Assembly: GCA_934364795.1 (NCBI GenBank)
Contig: CAKRMK010000019.1
Span: forward strand, 1-62,104
DNA: 62,104 nucleotides
Direction of reading: 5' to 3'
From: an uncultured Blautia sp.
Lineage (GTDB): Bacteria; Bacillota; Clostridia; Lachnospirales; Lachnospiraceae
The notes beneath the pieces were generated by a model. The model was not told the DNA's origin. It saw only the letters and a list, made by a program, of their open reading frames with translations, and made no database searches. Positions 53,849 through 62,067 of this stretch are shown here, piece after piece (position 1 is the stretch's first letter; each line of letters starts with the position of its first letter). A program made the translations under genes and the position numbers.

Positions 53849-55180
53849 ATGCGAAGAAGGATAAAAAGACAGAGATGGAGAAACGCTTTATTTGCAGGTT
53901 TTCTTATCGTTATTATTAATACGGAAACAGACAGAGGCGTACAGGCAGGGGAGTTTGGTGGCTTTGACATTGAGATCGGTGCGGAAGGAAATTGGGATGA
54001 GGATTTAGTTGAAGATGTGAACGGTACAGTGGAAAATGGGGAAAGTGAAGTGGAGGGAAAGGAAAATAAGATTGTGGAAAACAGGAACGACGGAGAAAAG
54101 ACTGATGGGGAAAATAAGAACGGAGAGGATAAGAACGAAGAAAATAAAGTAGAAAATGATTCAGAAAGTAAGCCTGCAAAAGAGAGTAAGGCGAAGGGAG
54201 AAATAGCAGATAAAAAAATAGCTGAAGAAAAGAAAAATGCTGAAGCGGTACTGCCAGCTGAAGAATCGGTAGGTGAGAAAAATGAAAATTTTGCAGAAAA
54301 AAATACGATTAATGAGAATATAGCAAATGGTGCGGAAAATGAAAATATGGTAAGTGGAAACATAATAAATGAAAATACAATAAACGAAAATACAGCAGAA
54401 GAAAATTCCATAAATAAAATCTGTGAGGGTGAAAATGGTGCAAGCGGAAATATAACAGGAGAATGTGCTACTGGCGAAATCAAGACAGAAGAAAATGAAG
54501 CAAGCAAAAAGATAACAGGGGAATATGCAGCAAGTGAAATTAAGGCAGATGAAATTGCAATAAACGAAAATGTAATAGAAAGTGCATCAGACGAAGTCAC
54601 ATCAAGCGAAGCTACAGCAGCCCAAAATGCAGCAAGTGGAAATTTATCAACAGAGAATCAAGATGTGAACAATGCCGAGAAAAATTCACTCAGTAAAGAA
54701 AGCGTTACAAAGAAAGCTGAAAAGAAAAGCAAGACAACGGGAGATAGGATAGCTGATAAGAAAGATACCGGAAAAAGAAAAAACTCTGCGAAAGAAACAG
54801 ACTATGAAATGAAGCAACATGCCCAAGCAGGATCTGGGATTGCATTTATGGCAACTGGTCAGCTGAAAATATCTACCCCACTTCAATTCTATAACAATAC
54901 CGATGAATATATTCAAAAAAACACAAATAAATCAAAATATAATAACAAAAATGCTTTATTTTATGTAGACAACAATTATAAAACAGGTACGTATCCATTA
55001 ATTTGTATTCGGGGAGATAATGATATTATGATATTATCCTTGCGTTTAGATGGCAAAGAAATTGCATGGAAAATGGAAGAAAATAAGATTATCCTGGAGA
55101 GCATGGAGTATGGAAAAGAAAGCTGTATAGAGCTGGTTGCAGTAATAGATGGAAAAGATATTGTAAAAAAGCAGTTTTAG
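53849..55180 (+). CDS. Secreted low-complexity protein downstream of the kinase
   Basis: A 443-residue protein. A basic N-terminus and hydrophobic stretch end near VQA-GE, a likely signal peptide. Residues about 35-315 are an Asn/Glu/Lys/Ala-rich linker with degenerate repeats (NENTINENTAEEN, GNITGECATGEIK, EYAASEIK). The last 105 residues look like a folded beta domain (TGQLKISTPLQFYNNTDEY ... SCIELVAVIDGKDIV). Start chosen at 53849 (GGAAGG upstream); GTG 53819 and ATG 53825 are alternatives. No family recognised. It may be the sensor or substrate partner of the kinase. Confidence 0.65.
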   Translation: MRRRIKRQRWRNALFAGFLIVIINTETDRGVQAGEFGGFDIEIGAEGNWDEDLVEDVNGTVENGESEVEGKENKIVENRNDGEKTDGENKNGEDKNEENKVENDSESKPAKESKAKGEIADKKIAEEKKNAEAVLPAEESVGEKNENFAEKNTINENIANGAENENMVSGNIINENTINENTAEENSINKICEGENGASGNITGECATGEIKTEENEASKKITGEYAASEIKADEIAINENVIESASDEVTSSEATAAQNAASGNLSTENQDVNNAEKNSLSKESVTKKAEKKSKTTGDRIADKKDTGKRKNSAKETDYEMKQHAQAGSGIAFMATGQLKISTPLQFYNNTDEYIQKNTNKSKYNNKNALFYVDNNYKTGTYPLICIRGDNDIMILSLRLDGKEIAWKMEENKIILESMEYGKESCIELVAVIDGKDIVKKQF

Positions 55181-55280
55181 TTAAAGTATTTCTGCAAAAC
55201 ATTGCGGCTTTCCTGATTCCTGTCGGTTACTGCCGGTAATTAATATTTTCTGGACGCTGTCTTGAAACGATGGTATAATC

Positions 55281-55374
55281 TAGATCGTACCCCAAAAAAA
55301 GGCTTTTTGCAAAATTTCCTGCAAAGCGAGTAGGCAGATTATTGAATAATTTTTTTTTTGAGGGGGGCACGCTC
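55281..55374 (-). repeat. Dispersed inverted-repeat element, copy 9 (inverted)
   Basis: Opposite orientation: GGCTTTTTGCAAAATTTCC, GCAAAGCGAGTAGGCAGATTATTGAAT, then a T-run and GGGGGGCACGCTC. It lies between the secreted protein and the HAD gene. Confidence 0.65.
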
Positions 55375-55474
55375 TGAAATCTGTCTGAATTCAGGACACG
55401 CTTAAATTCAGAAAGTATTTATTATATATAGTATATATAGAAAAAAGATTGATAACAGGAGGATGAAATTATCA

Positions 55475-56122
55475 ATGTATAAAGCAGTTTTATTTGACCT
55501 TGACGGAACACTTACTGATTCTGGAGAGGGAATTACAAAATCTGTACAATATGCTCTTGAGAAAATCGGCAAACCGGAACAAAATCTGGAAAACCTGCGT
55601 GTTTTTGTAGGACCGCCTCTTTTGGAGCAGTTTGAGAAATATGCCGGAATAGATGAAGAAACTGCCAGGACAGCAGTAGAGTATTACAGGGAACGGTATG
55701 CACCTGTGGGTATTTACGAAAATGAACTTTATCCTGGAATCAGGGAAATGCTTGCTGGATTAAAGGCAAAAGGCTACAAACTGGGCATTGCTTCATCCAA
55801 ACCGGAAAATTTTGTCAAAATTGTGGCAGAATATTTTCAGATTGATTCTTACTTTGATGAAATTGTGGGAAGCGAAATAAACGGAGGCCGTACTGATAAG
55901 GCAATGGTCATTGTGGAAGCCCTTCGCCGCATGGGGCTTACAGAGCATAAAAATCAGGTGATAATGGTGGGTGACCGTGAACATGATGTTATCGGTGCAA
56001 GAACCGTAGGACTGGACTGCATCGCTGTTTCCTACGGATATGGCAGTGTGGAAGAACTGGAAAATGCAGGTGCTTTTAAAATTGTAAATTCAGCAGAGGA
56101 AGTTCTGGATTTTTTCTGTTAA
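55475..56122 (+). CDS. HAD hydrolase, phosphoglycolate phosphatase-like
   Basis: A 215-residue HAD phosphatase. Motif I is FDLDGTLTDSGEG, motif II is IASSKP, and motif III/IV is VGDREHDVIGA. A helical cap sits between, of the Gph/PpaX type. The start at 55475 (MYKAVLFDLDG) is 12 bases after AGGAGG; the ATG at 55463 directly abuts the site and cannot be used. The physiological substrate is not set by sequence. Confidence 0.88.
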   Translation: MYKAVLFDLDGTLTDSGEGITKSVQYALEKIGKPEQNLENLRVFVGPPLLEQFEKYAGIDEETARTAVEYYRERYAPVGIYENELYPGIREMLAGLKAKGYKLGIASSKPENFVKIVAEYFQIDSYFDEIVGSEINGGRTDKAMVIVEALRRMGLTEHKNQVIMVGDREHDVIGARTVGLDCIAVSYGYGSVEELENAGAFKIVNSAEEVLDFFC

Positions 56123-56220
56123 GCCCCAGAAGAAAGCAGCGAAAGCCTGCACTGGTATGGAAGTGTTTATATCCGATAGGAATTCATTTTGGCATATCCC
56201 AGATTTTAGCCTATCTGGGA

Positions 56221-56961
56221 ATGTATCTTCTGGTAAAAAGAACTGGTGCAGACATAAGTGCCTATTACAGGCAGGTGTTATTGATAACCGGACTGACCGG
56301 GATTCTGGCATCTGTTCCCTGTGTGATGCTTTACAGGGGCGATTATATAAGAAGAAACAGGACTGGAATAACAGAGGGAAAAATTACCGGAAGCAGTCTG
56401 AAAATATGGGAAATACTGGAATTTCTTGTAATTGGAGCTTTCCTGGGACAGTACGGAAATATGTTCGTAGGAATGTTTCAGCAATATCTGAATCCGGAAG
56501 TCTATCAGGAAACGCAGTCGGTTATTTCTGACGGAAAAAGTATCTGGATTTTAATGTTGTGGATGGGAATTGTGGCTCCCTTTGCGGAGGAAGTCGTTTT
56601 CCGATGGATGACATTTTTGCGGATGAGAGATAATATGCGCGTGTTTTCTGCTGCAATTTTGTCAGGTCTGGCATTTGGAATTTACCATATGAATCTGTTA
56701 CAGGGCGTTTATGCAGCGATTATGGGAACTTTGTTTGCATTGCTTCTGGAATGGAGAGGAAATCTGTTTACCAGTGTGCTGCTTCATATGGGGGCGAATA
56801 TCTGGAGTCTGGTGGTGACGGATGTAATGCTGTATCTACTGGATCATTTTGGGGCAATGTATGTGATTTCATTTAATCTTGTTCTGGTTCTTTTTGGTGC
56901 ATTTGGAATCTGGAAAACTTACCGGAATTACCAGAAGAGAAAATGTACAAGAATGATTTAA
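56221..56961 (+). CDS. CPBP-family intramembrane metalloprotease (start uncertain)
   Basis: At least 246 residues. The CPBP/Abi motifs are present: E123-E124-VVF-R128, F152-GIY-H156 and H189-MGA-N193, which bind the catalytic zinc in the membrane. The ATG at 56221 has no ribosome binding site. In the same frame upstream (from about 56110) the sequence encodes a basic stretch and a hydrophobic helix (KCLYPIGIHFGISQILAYLG) that looks like the true first membrane segment. No ATG, GTG or TTG precedes it, only CTG at 56116 and 56152. Family roles include prenyl-protein processing and bacteriocin self-immunity. Confidence 0.8.
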   Translation: MYLLVKRTGADISAYYRQVLLITGLTGILASVPCVMLYRGDYIRRNRTGITEGKITGSSLKIWEILEFLVIGAFLGQYGNMFVGMFQQYLNPEVYQETQSVISDGKSIWILMLWMGIVAPFAEEVVFRWMTFLRMRDNMRVFSAAILSGLAFGIYHMNLLQGVYAAIMGTLFALLLEWRGNLFTSVLLHMGANIWSLVVTDVMLYLLDHFGAMYVISFNLVLVLFGAFGIWKTYRNYQKRKCTRMI

Positions 56962-57234
56962 AATAAAAAAATAATCCAATAAAAATAATTTAAGCTGATT
57001 AGAAATACTCTTTATTTGCCAAAGTGTGTCTGAAAAAGGCTTTCTGCAAGATATGTGTCACAATTTGTGGGAGTTTGCGAAAATGATTTTTCAAACATAC
57101 TTAGGACAGTTTCTCAAACTGTTTATGTAAGTGAAGAGTATTTTTTGTATATTCCTTTTTGGAATATTGGAAATGTGACACAATTTTATCTTGACCTATA
57201 AGTTTCTTTATAAAAATTTAAGGATTTCTTATAT
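56962..57234. other. Intergenic, contains repeat copy 10, no gene
   Basis: AT-rich. The repeat copy at 57022-57103 is the only recognised feature before the GntR promoter. Confidence 0.5.
57022..57103 (-). repeat. Dispersed inverted-repeat element, copy 10 (inverted, partial)
   Basis: Contains AGTGTGTCTGAAAAAGGC, TTTCTGCAAGATATGTGTCA and CAATTTGTGGGAG, the reverse complement of the right half of copies 1 and 5, and ends TTTTTCAAACATACTTA. Confidence 0.75.
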
Positions 57235-57262
57235 TGAAAACAGAAAAGGAATATGCTAGCAT
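57235..57262 (+). promoter_or_regulatory. Promoter of the GntR-ABC operon
   Basis: TTGAAA (57235-57240) and TAGCAT (57257-57262), 16-base spacer, directly followed by the operator. Confidence 0.55.
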
Positions 57263-57263
57263 A

Positions 57264-57288
57264 AGTGTATTAAACGTATTAATACACT
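57264..57288 (+). promoter_or_regulatory. YtrA-type operator AGTGTA-N13-TACACT
   Basis: A perfect inverted repeat (AGTGTATTAA, 5-base centre, TTAATACACT). It matches the known YtrA operator form AGTGTA-13 bases-TACACT and overlaps the expected transcription start. Binding by the GntR protein encoded at 57460 would repress its own operon. Confidence 0.85.
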
Positions 57289-57299
57289 AAAAACAATAG

Positions 57300-57440
57300 A
57301 GACAAAGAAATCAAAACAGCAAAGCAATCAAAACAGCAAAGCAATCAAATTAGTAAAGCGATTAAAACAGCAAAGCAACTAAGAAAGTAAAGCAATCAAA
57401 GCAACCGAAATAGTAAACCAACTAATACAACAACACAATC
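57300..57440 (+). repeat. Degenerate tandem repeat in the GntR leader
   Basis: About eight units of roughly 16-17 bp, consensus AAAGCAATCAAAACAGC, with decay towards the 3' end. No spacers, so not CRISPR. Confidence 0.8.
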
Positions 57441-57459
57441 AGCAGAGAGGAGGAATGTT

Positions 57460-57831
57460 ATGATCGTTTTGGATTATCAGGACAGAAGGCCGCTTTACGA
57501 GCAGGTGGAAGAGAAATTTAGGCATCTGATATTAAGCGGAGCCCTGGAAGCTGGTTCCAGAATGCCCTCTGTTCGGCAGCTGGCTATGGAATTATCCATA
57601 AATCCAAACACTATTCAACGTGCATATATGCAGCTGGAGCAGGAAGGTCTGATTTATCCAGTGAAGGGAAGGGGGAATTTCATAGCCCAAAGTGAAGAAA
57701 TTCGCCGGATCAGTATAGAGTCCTACGAAAAAGAACTGAAAGCTCTGGTTTGTAAAGGGAAAAATTTAGGCATACAGGAAGAAGAACAGATTCATATTGT
57801 AAGGACATGTTACGAGGAGGGGGACTTATGA
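57460..57831 (+). CDS. GntR-family transcriptional regulator, YtrA subfamily
   Basis: A 123-residue repressor. The N-terminal winged helix-turn-helix has RPLYEQVEEKFRHLILSG and MPSVRQLAMELSINPNTIQRAYMQLEQEG. The very short C-terminal helical tail (about 45 residues) marks the YtrA subfamily. GAGGAGG upstream. It overlaps the ATPase gene by four bases (ATGA). Relatives respond to cell-wall antibiotics and repress an adjacent ABC transporter. The operator at 57264 is the expected target. Confidence 0.92.
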   Translation: MIVLDYQDRRPLYEQVEEKFRHLILSGALEAGSRMPSVRQLAMELSINPNTIQRAYMQLEQEGLIYPVKGRGNFIAQSEEIRRISIESYEKELKALVCKGKNLGIQEEEQIHIVRTCYEEGDL

Positions 57832-58727
57832 TAGAAGTCAAAGGATGCAGTAAAGCTTTCGGCCAGGTGAAAGCAGTAAACCAGGCCACTCTGGACATTG
57901 GAGACAGAGAAGTTTTCGGACTTGTGGGAAGCAATGGTGCAGGAAAAAGTACATTACTTAGAATGATGGCAGGAATTATTTTGCCGGATCAGGGAGAAAT
58001 CATGATTGACGGGCTGCCTGTGTATGAAAATGAAGATGCGAAAAAGCTGTTTTTTTATATTTCGGATGACAGCTATTTTCCACCTAATTATACAGCTGCA
58101 GACATGGTAAGGTTTTACCGCAATTTTTATCCCAGATACCGTGTGAAATTATTTCATGAATTGATGGAGCAGTTTCATCTGGAAGAAAACAGAAAAATAT
58201 CTACGTACTCCAAAGGAATGAAAAAACAGCTTCTTGTAATCATTGGTGTATGTACAGATACTAAATATCTGTTTTGTGATGAAACTTTTGACGGTCTGGA
58301 TCCTGTTATGCGCCAGGCGGTAAAAAGCCTTTTTGCATCAGAAATTATGAACCGGGAATTTACGCCTGTGATTGCTTCGCATAATTTAAGAGAACTGGAG
58401 GATATTTGTGATCATGTGGGACTTTTGCACAAAGGTGGGATTCTTCTTTCAAAAGATCTGGAAGAAATGAAGTTCAATATTCATAAGATACAGTGTGTTT
58501 TAAATGACAGACAGCAGGAAAAAGAACTGGAGAAAGAACTGAAAGTGCTGAAAGTACAGCATCAGGGTTCCCTTCTCATGATCACAGCCAGGGGAACCAG
58601 ATCAGAAATTATGGAGAAGATCCAGAAGAAAAATCCTCTTTTTATGGAGGTAATTCCTCTGACTCTGGAGGAAATATTTATCAGTGAAACGGAGGTTGCC
58701 GGTTATGAAATCAAAAATTTATTCTAG
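57828..58727 (+). CDS. ABC transporter ATP-binding protein (YtrB-like)
   Basis: A 299-residue exporter-type ATPase. Walker A is VGSNGAGKST, the signature YSKGMKKQ, and Walker B KYLFCDETFDGLDP. A C-terminal extension of about 80 residues follows. The start at 57828 overlaps the GntR stop; GAGGAGGGGG upstream. Works with the next gene's permease. Confidence 0.9.
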   Translation: MIEVKGCSKAFGQVKAVNQATLDIGDREVFGLVGSNGAGKSTLLRMMAGIILPDQGEIMIDGLPVYENEDAKKLFFYISDDSYFPPNYTAADMVRFYRNFYPRYRVKLFHELMEQFHLEENRKISTYSKGMKKQLLVIIGVCTDTKYLFCDETFDGLDPVMRQAVKSLFASEIMNREFTPVIASHNLRELEDICDHVGLLHKGGILLSKDLEEMKFNIHKIQCVLNDRQQEKELEKELKVLKVQHQGSLLMITARGTRSEIMEKIQKKNPLFMEVIPLTLEEIFISETEVAGYEIKNLF

Positions 58728-60870
58728 CAGATATATGAAGGTTTCCTCGAAAGGAATGCTTTGGATTCCAGCTTTTATCACTATTGGATTTTTGCTTGCC
58801 TTTCCGGTGGCAGAGCTGATTATGCTGGGAAACTGGTTTGGAAGAGGATATTCTACAGAGCAGATCAGTCTTTTGTACGAAAATCTCTGGCGTGATGGCT
58901 TTATGATTACTGGTCTGGTGGTTACAGTCCTGGCAGCATGCCTGAATGGAATCAGTCAGTTCTGGTATTTGTATTCTGCCAGAAAAATTGATTTTTATCA
59001 CAGCCTTCCGGTGAAAAGAAAAAGAATGTTCTGGTGCAAATTGTTACAGTCTCTTTTGTATTTTTTGCTGCCATATCTGGTTATGGAATTCTTTTCTGTA
59101 TGTATTGGTGCAATGCGTGGATTTTTCAGTCTGCATCTTATGAAAATAGCATTTTTACTTCTGGTATTGCATTTACTTTTATATCTGCTTTTATATTTTT
59201 TTGTAGTACTGGTGATCTGTCTTACAGGACATTATCTTATGGGAGCATTGTTTTTTGTTGCAGTAATGGCATATGGTCCGGTGCTTTCCCGGCTGATAAG
59301 TTTTTGTGAAAATACTTTTTATTATACATATACGGATGTGCTTTCTGGAATTCCGGAAATACTTATGAAAATGGCTTCTCCGGTAATGCTTGCAGGTACA
59401 TTTGCACAAAGGTATGCGCAGGGAAATTATGGAGGTGTTCTTGGCCTTGTAATACTGCTTACAGTTGTTGTGGGTGGTCTGGGATATTATACATACGTTC
59501 ACAGAAAATCAGAGAGAACAGGAAAGGCATTTATATATGACTGGGTTGGAACTCTGGTAAGATTTCTGGTTGTGATCCCAACAGGACTTGGAGTCGGACT
59601 GGTCTTTTATCTGCTTCCCACAGACAGCTCCAGAGGAGTATGGTGGGTATTTGGAATTATACTGGGAACAATTCTTTCATGGGGAATCCTGGAAATTATT
59701 TATTATATGGATTTCAGAAAATTCTTTTCTCATAAATTGCAAATGGTGGTTTGTGGAGTGTTTGTGGCGGCATGTACAAGTATTTTATATTTTGATCTGA
59801 CAGGTTATGATAACTATATTCCACCTGTAGATCAAATTGAAAATATTGCAATAGGGAGTTTTTTCAATCGGGGAGGGGAACATCCGGAGAATCTCACATT
59901 TAATAATGAGGAAGGAACTGTTTCTTTACGTACAGATGCTGATGGAATGTCGTCGGAAAGCTATTATATAGGAATTGATTCTGATATTTACAGCTGTATG
60001 GAAAATATAAAAAAACAAAGTCTGGATATCTGCAAAACCTGGGGAGTTACAAGCACTGCATGGAAGGCAAATATGTGGGATAATACAGGGGAGTCTGTGC
60101 GTATCCCGGTGCGCTATGAGTTGAAATCCGGAAAGTGTATTTATCGCTCTTATATGATAAACCGCGATAATATGAAAGAACTTCTGCAGGTAAGTTATGA
60201 GCAGGGAACCATAAAAGAACAGAAATATTCCATATTACAGGTGGATGATAAATATATGAGTGAGGTGGCATGCACTTTTGCAGATGGACAGACAATCTCT
60301 CTTTTCCAGGATAACAGGGCAAAAAAAGAACAGCTTATGGAAGCCTTCCGTCAGGATATAAAGGAAGCATCAGCAGAAGCAATGTTAGAAGACCCCTGTG
60401 CAGTTTTAAGTATGATTTATCCAAAAGTTCCGGCGAAAGAATCTGTTTCTTCAATGATTCCAGGTGGCGGAGAAAATACTTATTATCTGTCTGCATATTT
60501 GTATGTATTTCCACAATTTGAACGTACTGTTGAAATTCTGAAAGAAACAGGGTATCCTATATCTATGGAAGAGGTAAATGTGACTTCTGTAGAAGTTCAG
60601 TATTATATGAATGAAGAAAAAACAGAGTACTCTTCACCGGTAATTTATGATGATCCCGGAGAACTTGAGAAATTAAAGAAAGTATTGAAATGTTATTCCT
60701 TTATTCCAGTCTGGGAAAATCCAGAGTCAGATAACTGGGAAAGCCTGAAAGTACGGATTAATGGACAGGAATCTGATGATTTGTGGAAGATTCCAGAAAA
60801 GGATATTCCGGAATTTATGCAGGAGGATGCCCAGAGGGCTTTGGCTTTTGAGGTAATCGAAGAAGAGTAA
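58705..60870 (+). CDS. ABC transporter permease with large C-terminal extracellular region (DUF6449-like)
   Basis: A 721-residue protein. The first 355 residues hold about seven to eight helices, with a KIDFYHSLPVKRKRMFWCKLLQSLLY segment common to ABC-2-like permeases encoded after YtrA-type regulators. The remaining 365 residues are hydrophilic with strand-rich repeats and no further clear helix after about 380, so probably outside the cell. The start at 58705 follows GGAGG and overlaps the ATPase gene by 23 bases. Likely role is cell-envelope stress or peptide-antibiotic response (inference). Confidence 0.8.
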   Translation: MKSKIYSSRYMKVSSKGMLWIPAFITIGFLLAFPVAELIMLGNWFGRGYSTEQISLLYENLWRDGFMITGLVVTVLAACLNGISQFWYLYSARKIDFYHSLPVKRKRMFWCKLLQSLLYFLLPYLVMEFFSVCIGAMRGFFSLHLMKIAFLLLVLHLLLYLLLYFFVVLVICLTGHYLMGALFFVAVMAYGPVLSRLISFCENTFYYTYTDVLSGIPEILMKMASPVMLAGTFAQRYAQGNYGGVLGLVILLTVVVGGLGYYTYVHRKSERTGKAFIYDWVGTLVRFLVVIPTGLGVGLVFYLLPTDSSRGVWWVFGIILGTILSWGILEIIYYMDFRKFFSHKLQMVVCGVFVAACTSILYFDLTGYDNYIPPVDQIENIAIGSFFNRGGEHPENLTFNNEEGTVSLRTDADGMSSESYYIGIDSDIYSCMENIKKQSLDICKTWGVTSTAWKANMWDNTGESVRIPVRYELKSGKCIYRSYMINRDNMKELLQVSYEQGTIKEQKYSILQVDDKYMSEVACTFADGQTISLFQDNRAKKEQLMEAFRQDIKEASAEAMLEDPCAVLSMIYPKVPAKESVSSMIPGGGENTYYLSAYLYVFPQFERTVEILKETGYPISMEEVNVTSVEVQYYMNEEKTEYSSPVIYDDPGELEKLKKVLKCYSFIPVWENPESDNWESLKVRINGQESDDLWKIPEKDIPEFMQEDAQRALAFEVIEEE

Positions 60871-61017
60871 AGAAAGAATATAGATTGGAGTTTGTTTATA
60901 AAAGGATTTCTGCAATTGATGTATTATCATTGTATGAAGAATTTTGGGAGCATGCTCCAGGGAATAATTGTGAATGATTGGGTAGTCAGAAGAGAAAAGG
61001 AGCAGACTTAGTATAAT

Positions 61018-61863
61018 ATGGGAAAAGCAATAAGGCTGGATAAATTTCTGGCAGATTCAGGAGCCGGAACAAGAACTGAAGTAAAAAAATTGATCCAGAA
61101 GGGTCAGGTTCAGGTAAATGGTGAAAAAGCAAAAAAGCCGGAACAAAAAGTTGACCCGGAAACAGATGTAATAGAATTTGGCGGAGAGCGGCTTGGGGCA
61201 AGACCCGAATTTGTTTATTATATTTTGCATAAACCGGCGGGATATGTAAGTGCCACAGAGGATACCAGAGAGAAAACAGTGCTTGAGCTTGTTCCGCAGG
61301 ATGGCAGGCGCAATCTGTTCCCGGTAGGACGTCTTGATAAGGATACAGAAGGCTTGCTTCTTATCACGGATGACGGACAGCTGGCGCACCAGCTTCTTTC
61401 TCCCAAAAAGCATGTGGATAAAACCTATTTCGCAGTTACAGAAGGAAAAGTGGTGCCAGAGGATATCGAGAAAATTCAGAAAGGCGTAGATATTGGAGAT
61501 GAAGAACTGACGCTGCCTGGAAAATTGGAAATTGTAAGAACATGGATGGTTTCAGATGCGCCTGAAGAATCAGCAGACAAAGGGGTAAAGCAAAACGTGC
61601 TGTCAGAAGAAACGGAATTATCGGAAGAAGGTTTGGCAGCAAAAGAAATGGCTGTGGCGCAGAGCAGCTGGAGATCAGAAATTTACCTTACCATTCATGA
61701 GGGGCGTTTTCATCAGGTGAAAAGAATGATGGAGGCACTTGGAAAAAAAGTAATTTATCTGAAAAGGATTTCAATGGGCGCACTTACCCTGCCTGATGAT
61801 CTTCCAAAAGGGGAAGCAAGAGAGCTGACGGTGGAAGAGATGGAAAGGTTGAAAAATGCGTAA
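61018..61863 (+). CDS. RsuA/RluB-type 16S/23S rRNA pseudouridine synthase
   Basis: A 281-residue enzyme that isomerises uridine to pseudouridine in rRNA. An S4 RNA-binding domain (about 5-60; IRLDKFLADSGAGTRTEVKKLIQKGQVQVNG) is followed by the catalytic domain with GRLDKDTEGLLLITDDG, where the aspartate in RLD is the nucleophile. An acidic insert of about 35 residues (about 183-220) interrupts the fold and is not usual. AAAGGAG is 15 bases upstream, a long spacing. Confidence 0.88.
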   Translation: MGKAIRLDKFLADSGAGTRTEVKKLIQKGQVQVNGEKAKKPEQKVDPETDVIEFGGERLGARPEFVYYILHKPAGYVSATEDTREKTVLELVPQDGRRNLFPVGRLDKDTEGLLLITDDGQLAHQLLSPKKHVDKTYFAVTEGKVVPEDIEKIQKGVDIGDEELTLPGKLEIVRTWMVSDAPEESADKGVKQNVLSEETELSEEGLAAKEMAVAQSSWRSEIYLTIHEGRFHQVKRMMEALGKKVIYLKRISMGALTLPDDLPKGEARELTVEEMERLKNA

Positions 61864-61905
61864 GCTGTTTTAGAGATTGCAAAAAAATATTGCAAAAAAT
61901 TTACA

Positions 61906-61931
61906 AAAACCCTCTTTACATGGAGGGTTTT
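61906..61931. terminator. Terminator of the pseudouridine synthase gene, overlapping the rpsB promoter
   Basis: AAAACCCTC and GAGGGTTTT form a 9-bp stem with A- and T-tracts on both sides. The loop holds TTTACA, the -35 of the next promoter. Confidence 0.8.
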
Positions 61932-61944
61932 GCCATGTTATAAT
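61915..61944 (+). promoter_or_regulatory. Promoter of rpsB
   Basis: TTTACA (61915-61920) and TATAAT (61939-61944) with an 18-base spacer; the -35 lies in the terminator loop. Confidence 0.7.
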
Positions 61945-61963
61945 GCAAAAGTTGTAAATAATT

Positions 61964-62060
61964 AAACACGCATGGAGATTCCCATGGATGGTGCCCTGAC
62001 GGTGTGAGGTCGGGTCCGATAGGAAAAAGATCTGTGCGGAAGAATTTAACCAAAAGGAGA
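61964..62060 (+). promoter_or_regulatory. Structured rpsB leader (possible S2 autoregulation)
   Basis: Hairpins CATGG-AGATTC-CCATG (61971-61986) and CCTGAC/GTCGGG (about 61994-62013) lie in the 120-nt leader. Ribosomal-protein leaders often bind their own product; the class is not identified here. Confidence 0.45.
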
Positions 62061-62067
62061 AAAAGAC

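Noticed and set aside
56157..56531. Alternative frame starting at ATG 56157 across the CPBP start region
   Set aside because: It encodes a Ser/Arg-rich non-family sequence; the CPBP frame carries all zinc motifs. Only a frameshift near 56157 would connect the two.
57300..57440. Possible CRISPR array
   Set aside because: Units are 16-17 bp, directly adjacent and without unique spacers; no cas genes nearby.
61866..61885. TTTAGAGATTG resembling a response-regulator half site
   Set aside because: Only one half is present, with no second half at 11-base spacing and no -10 at the right offset.
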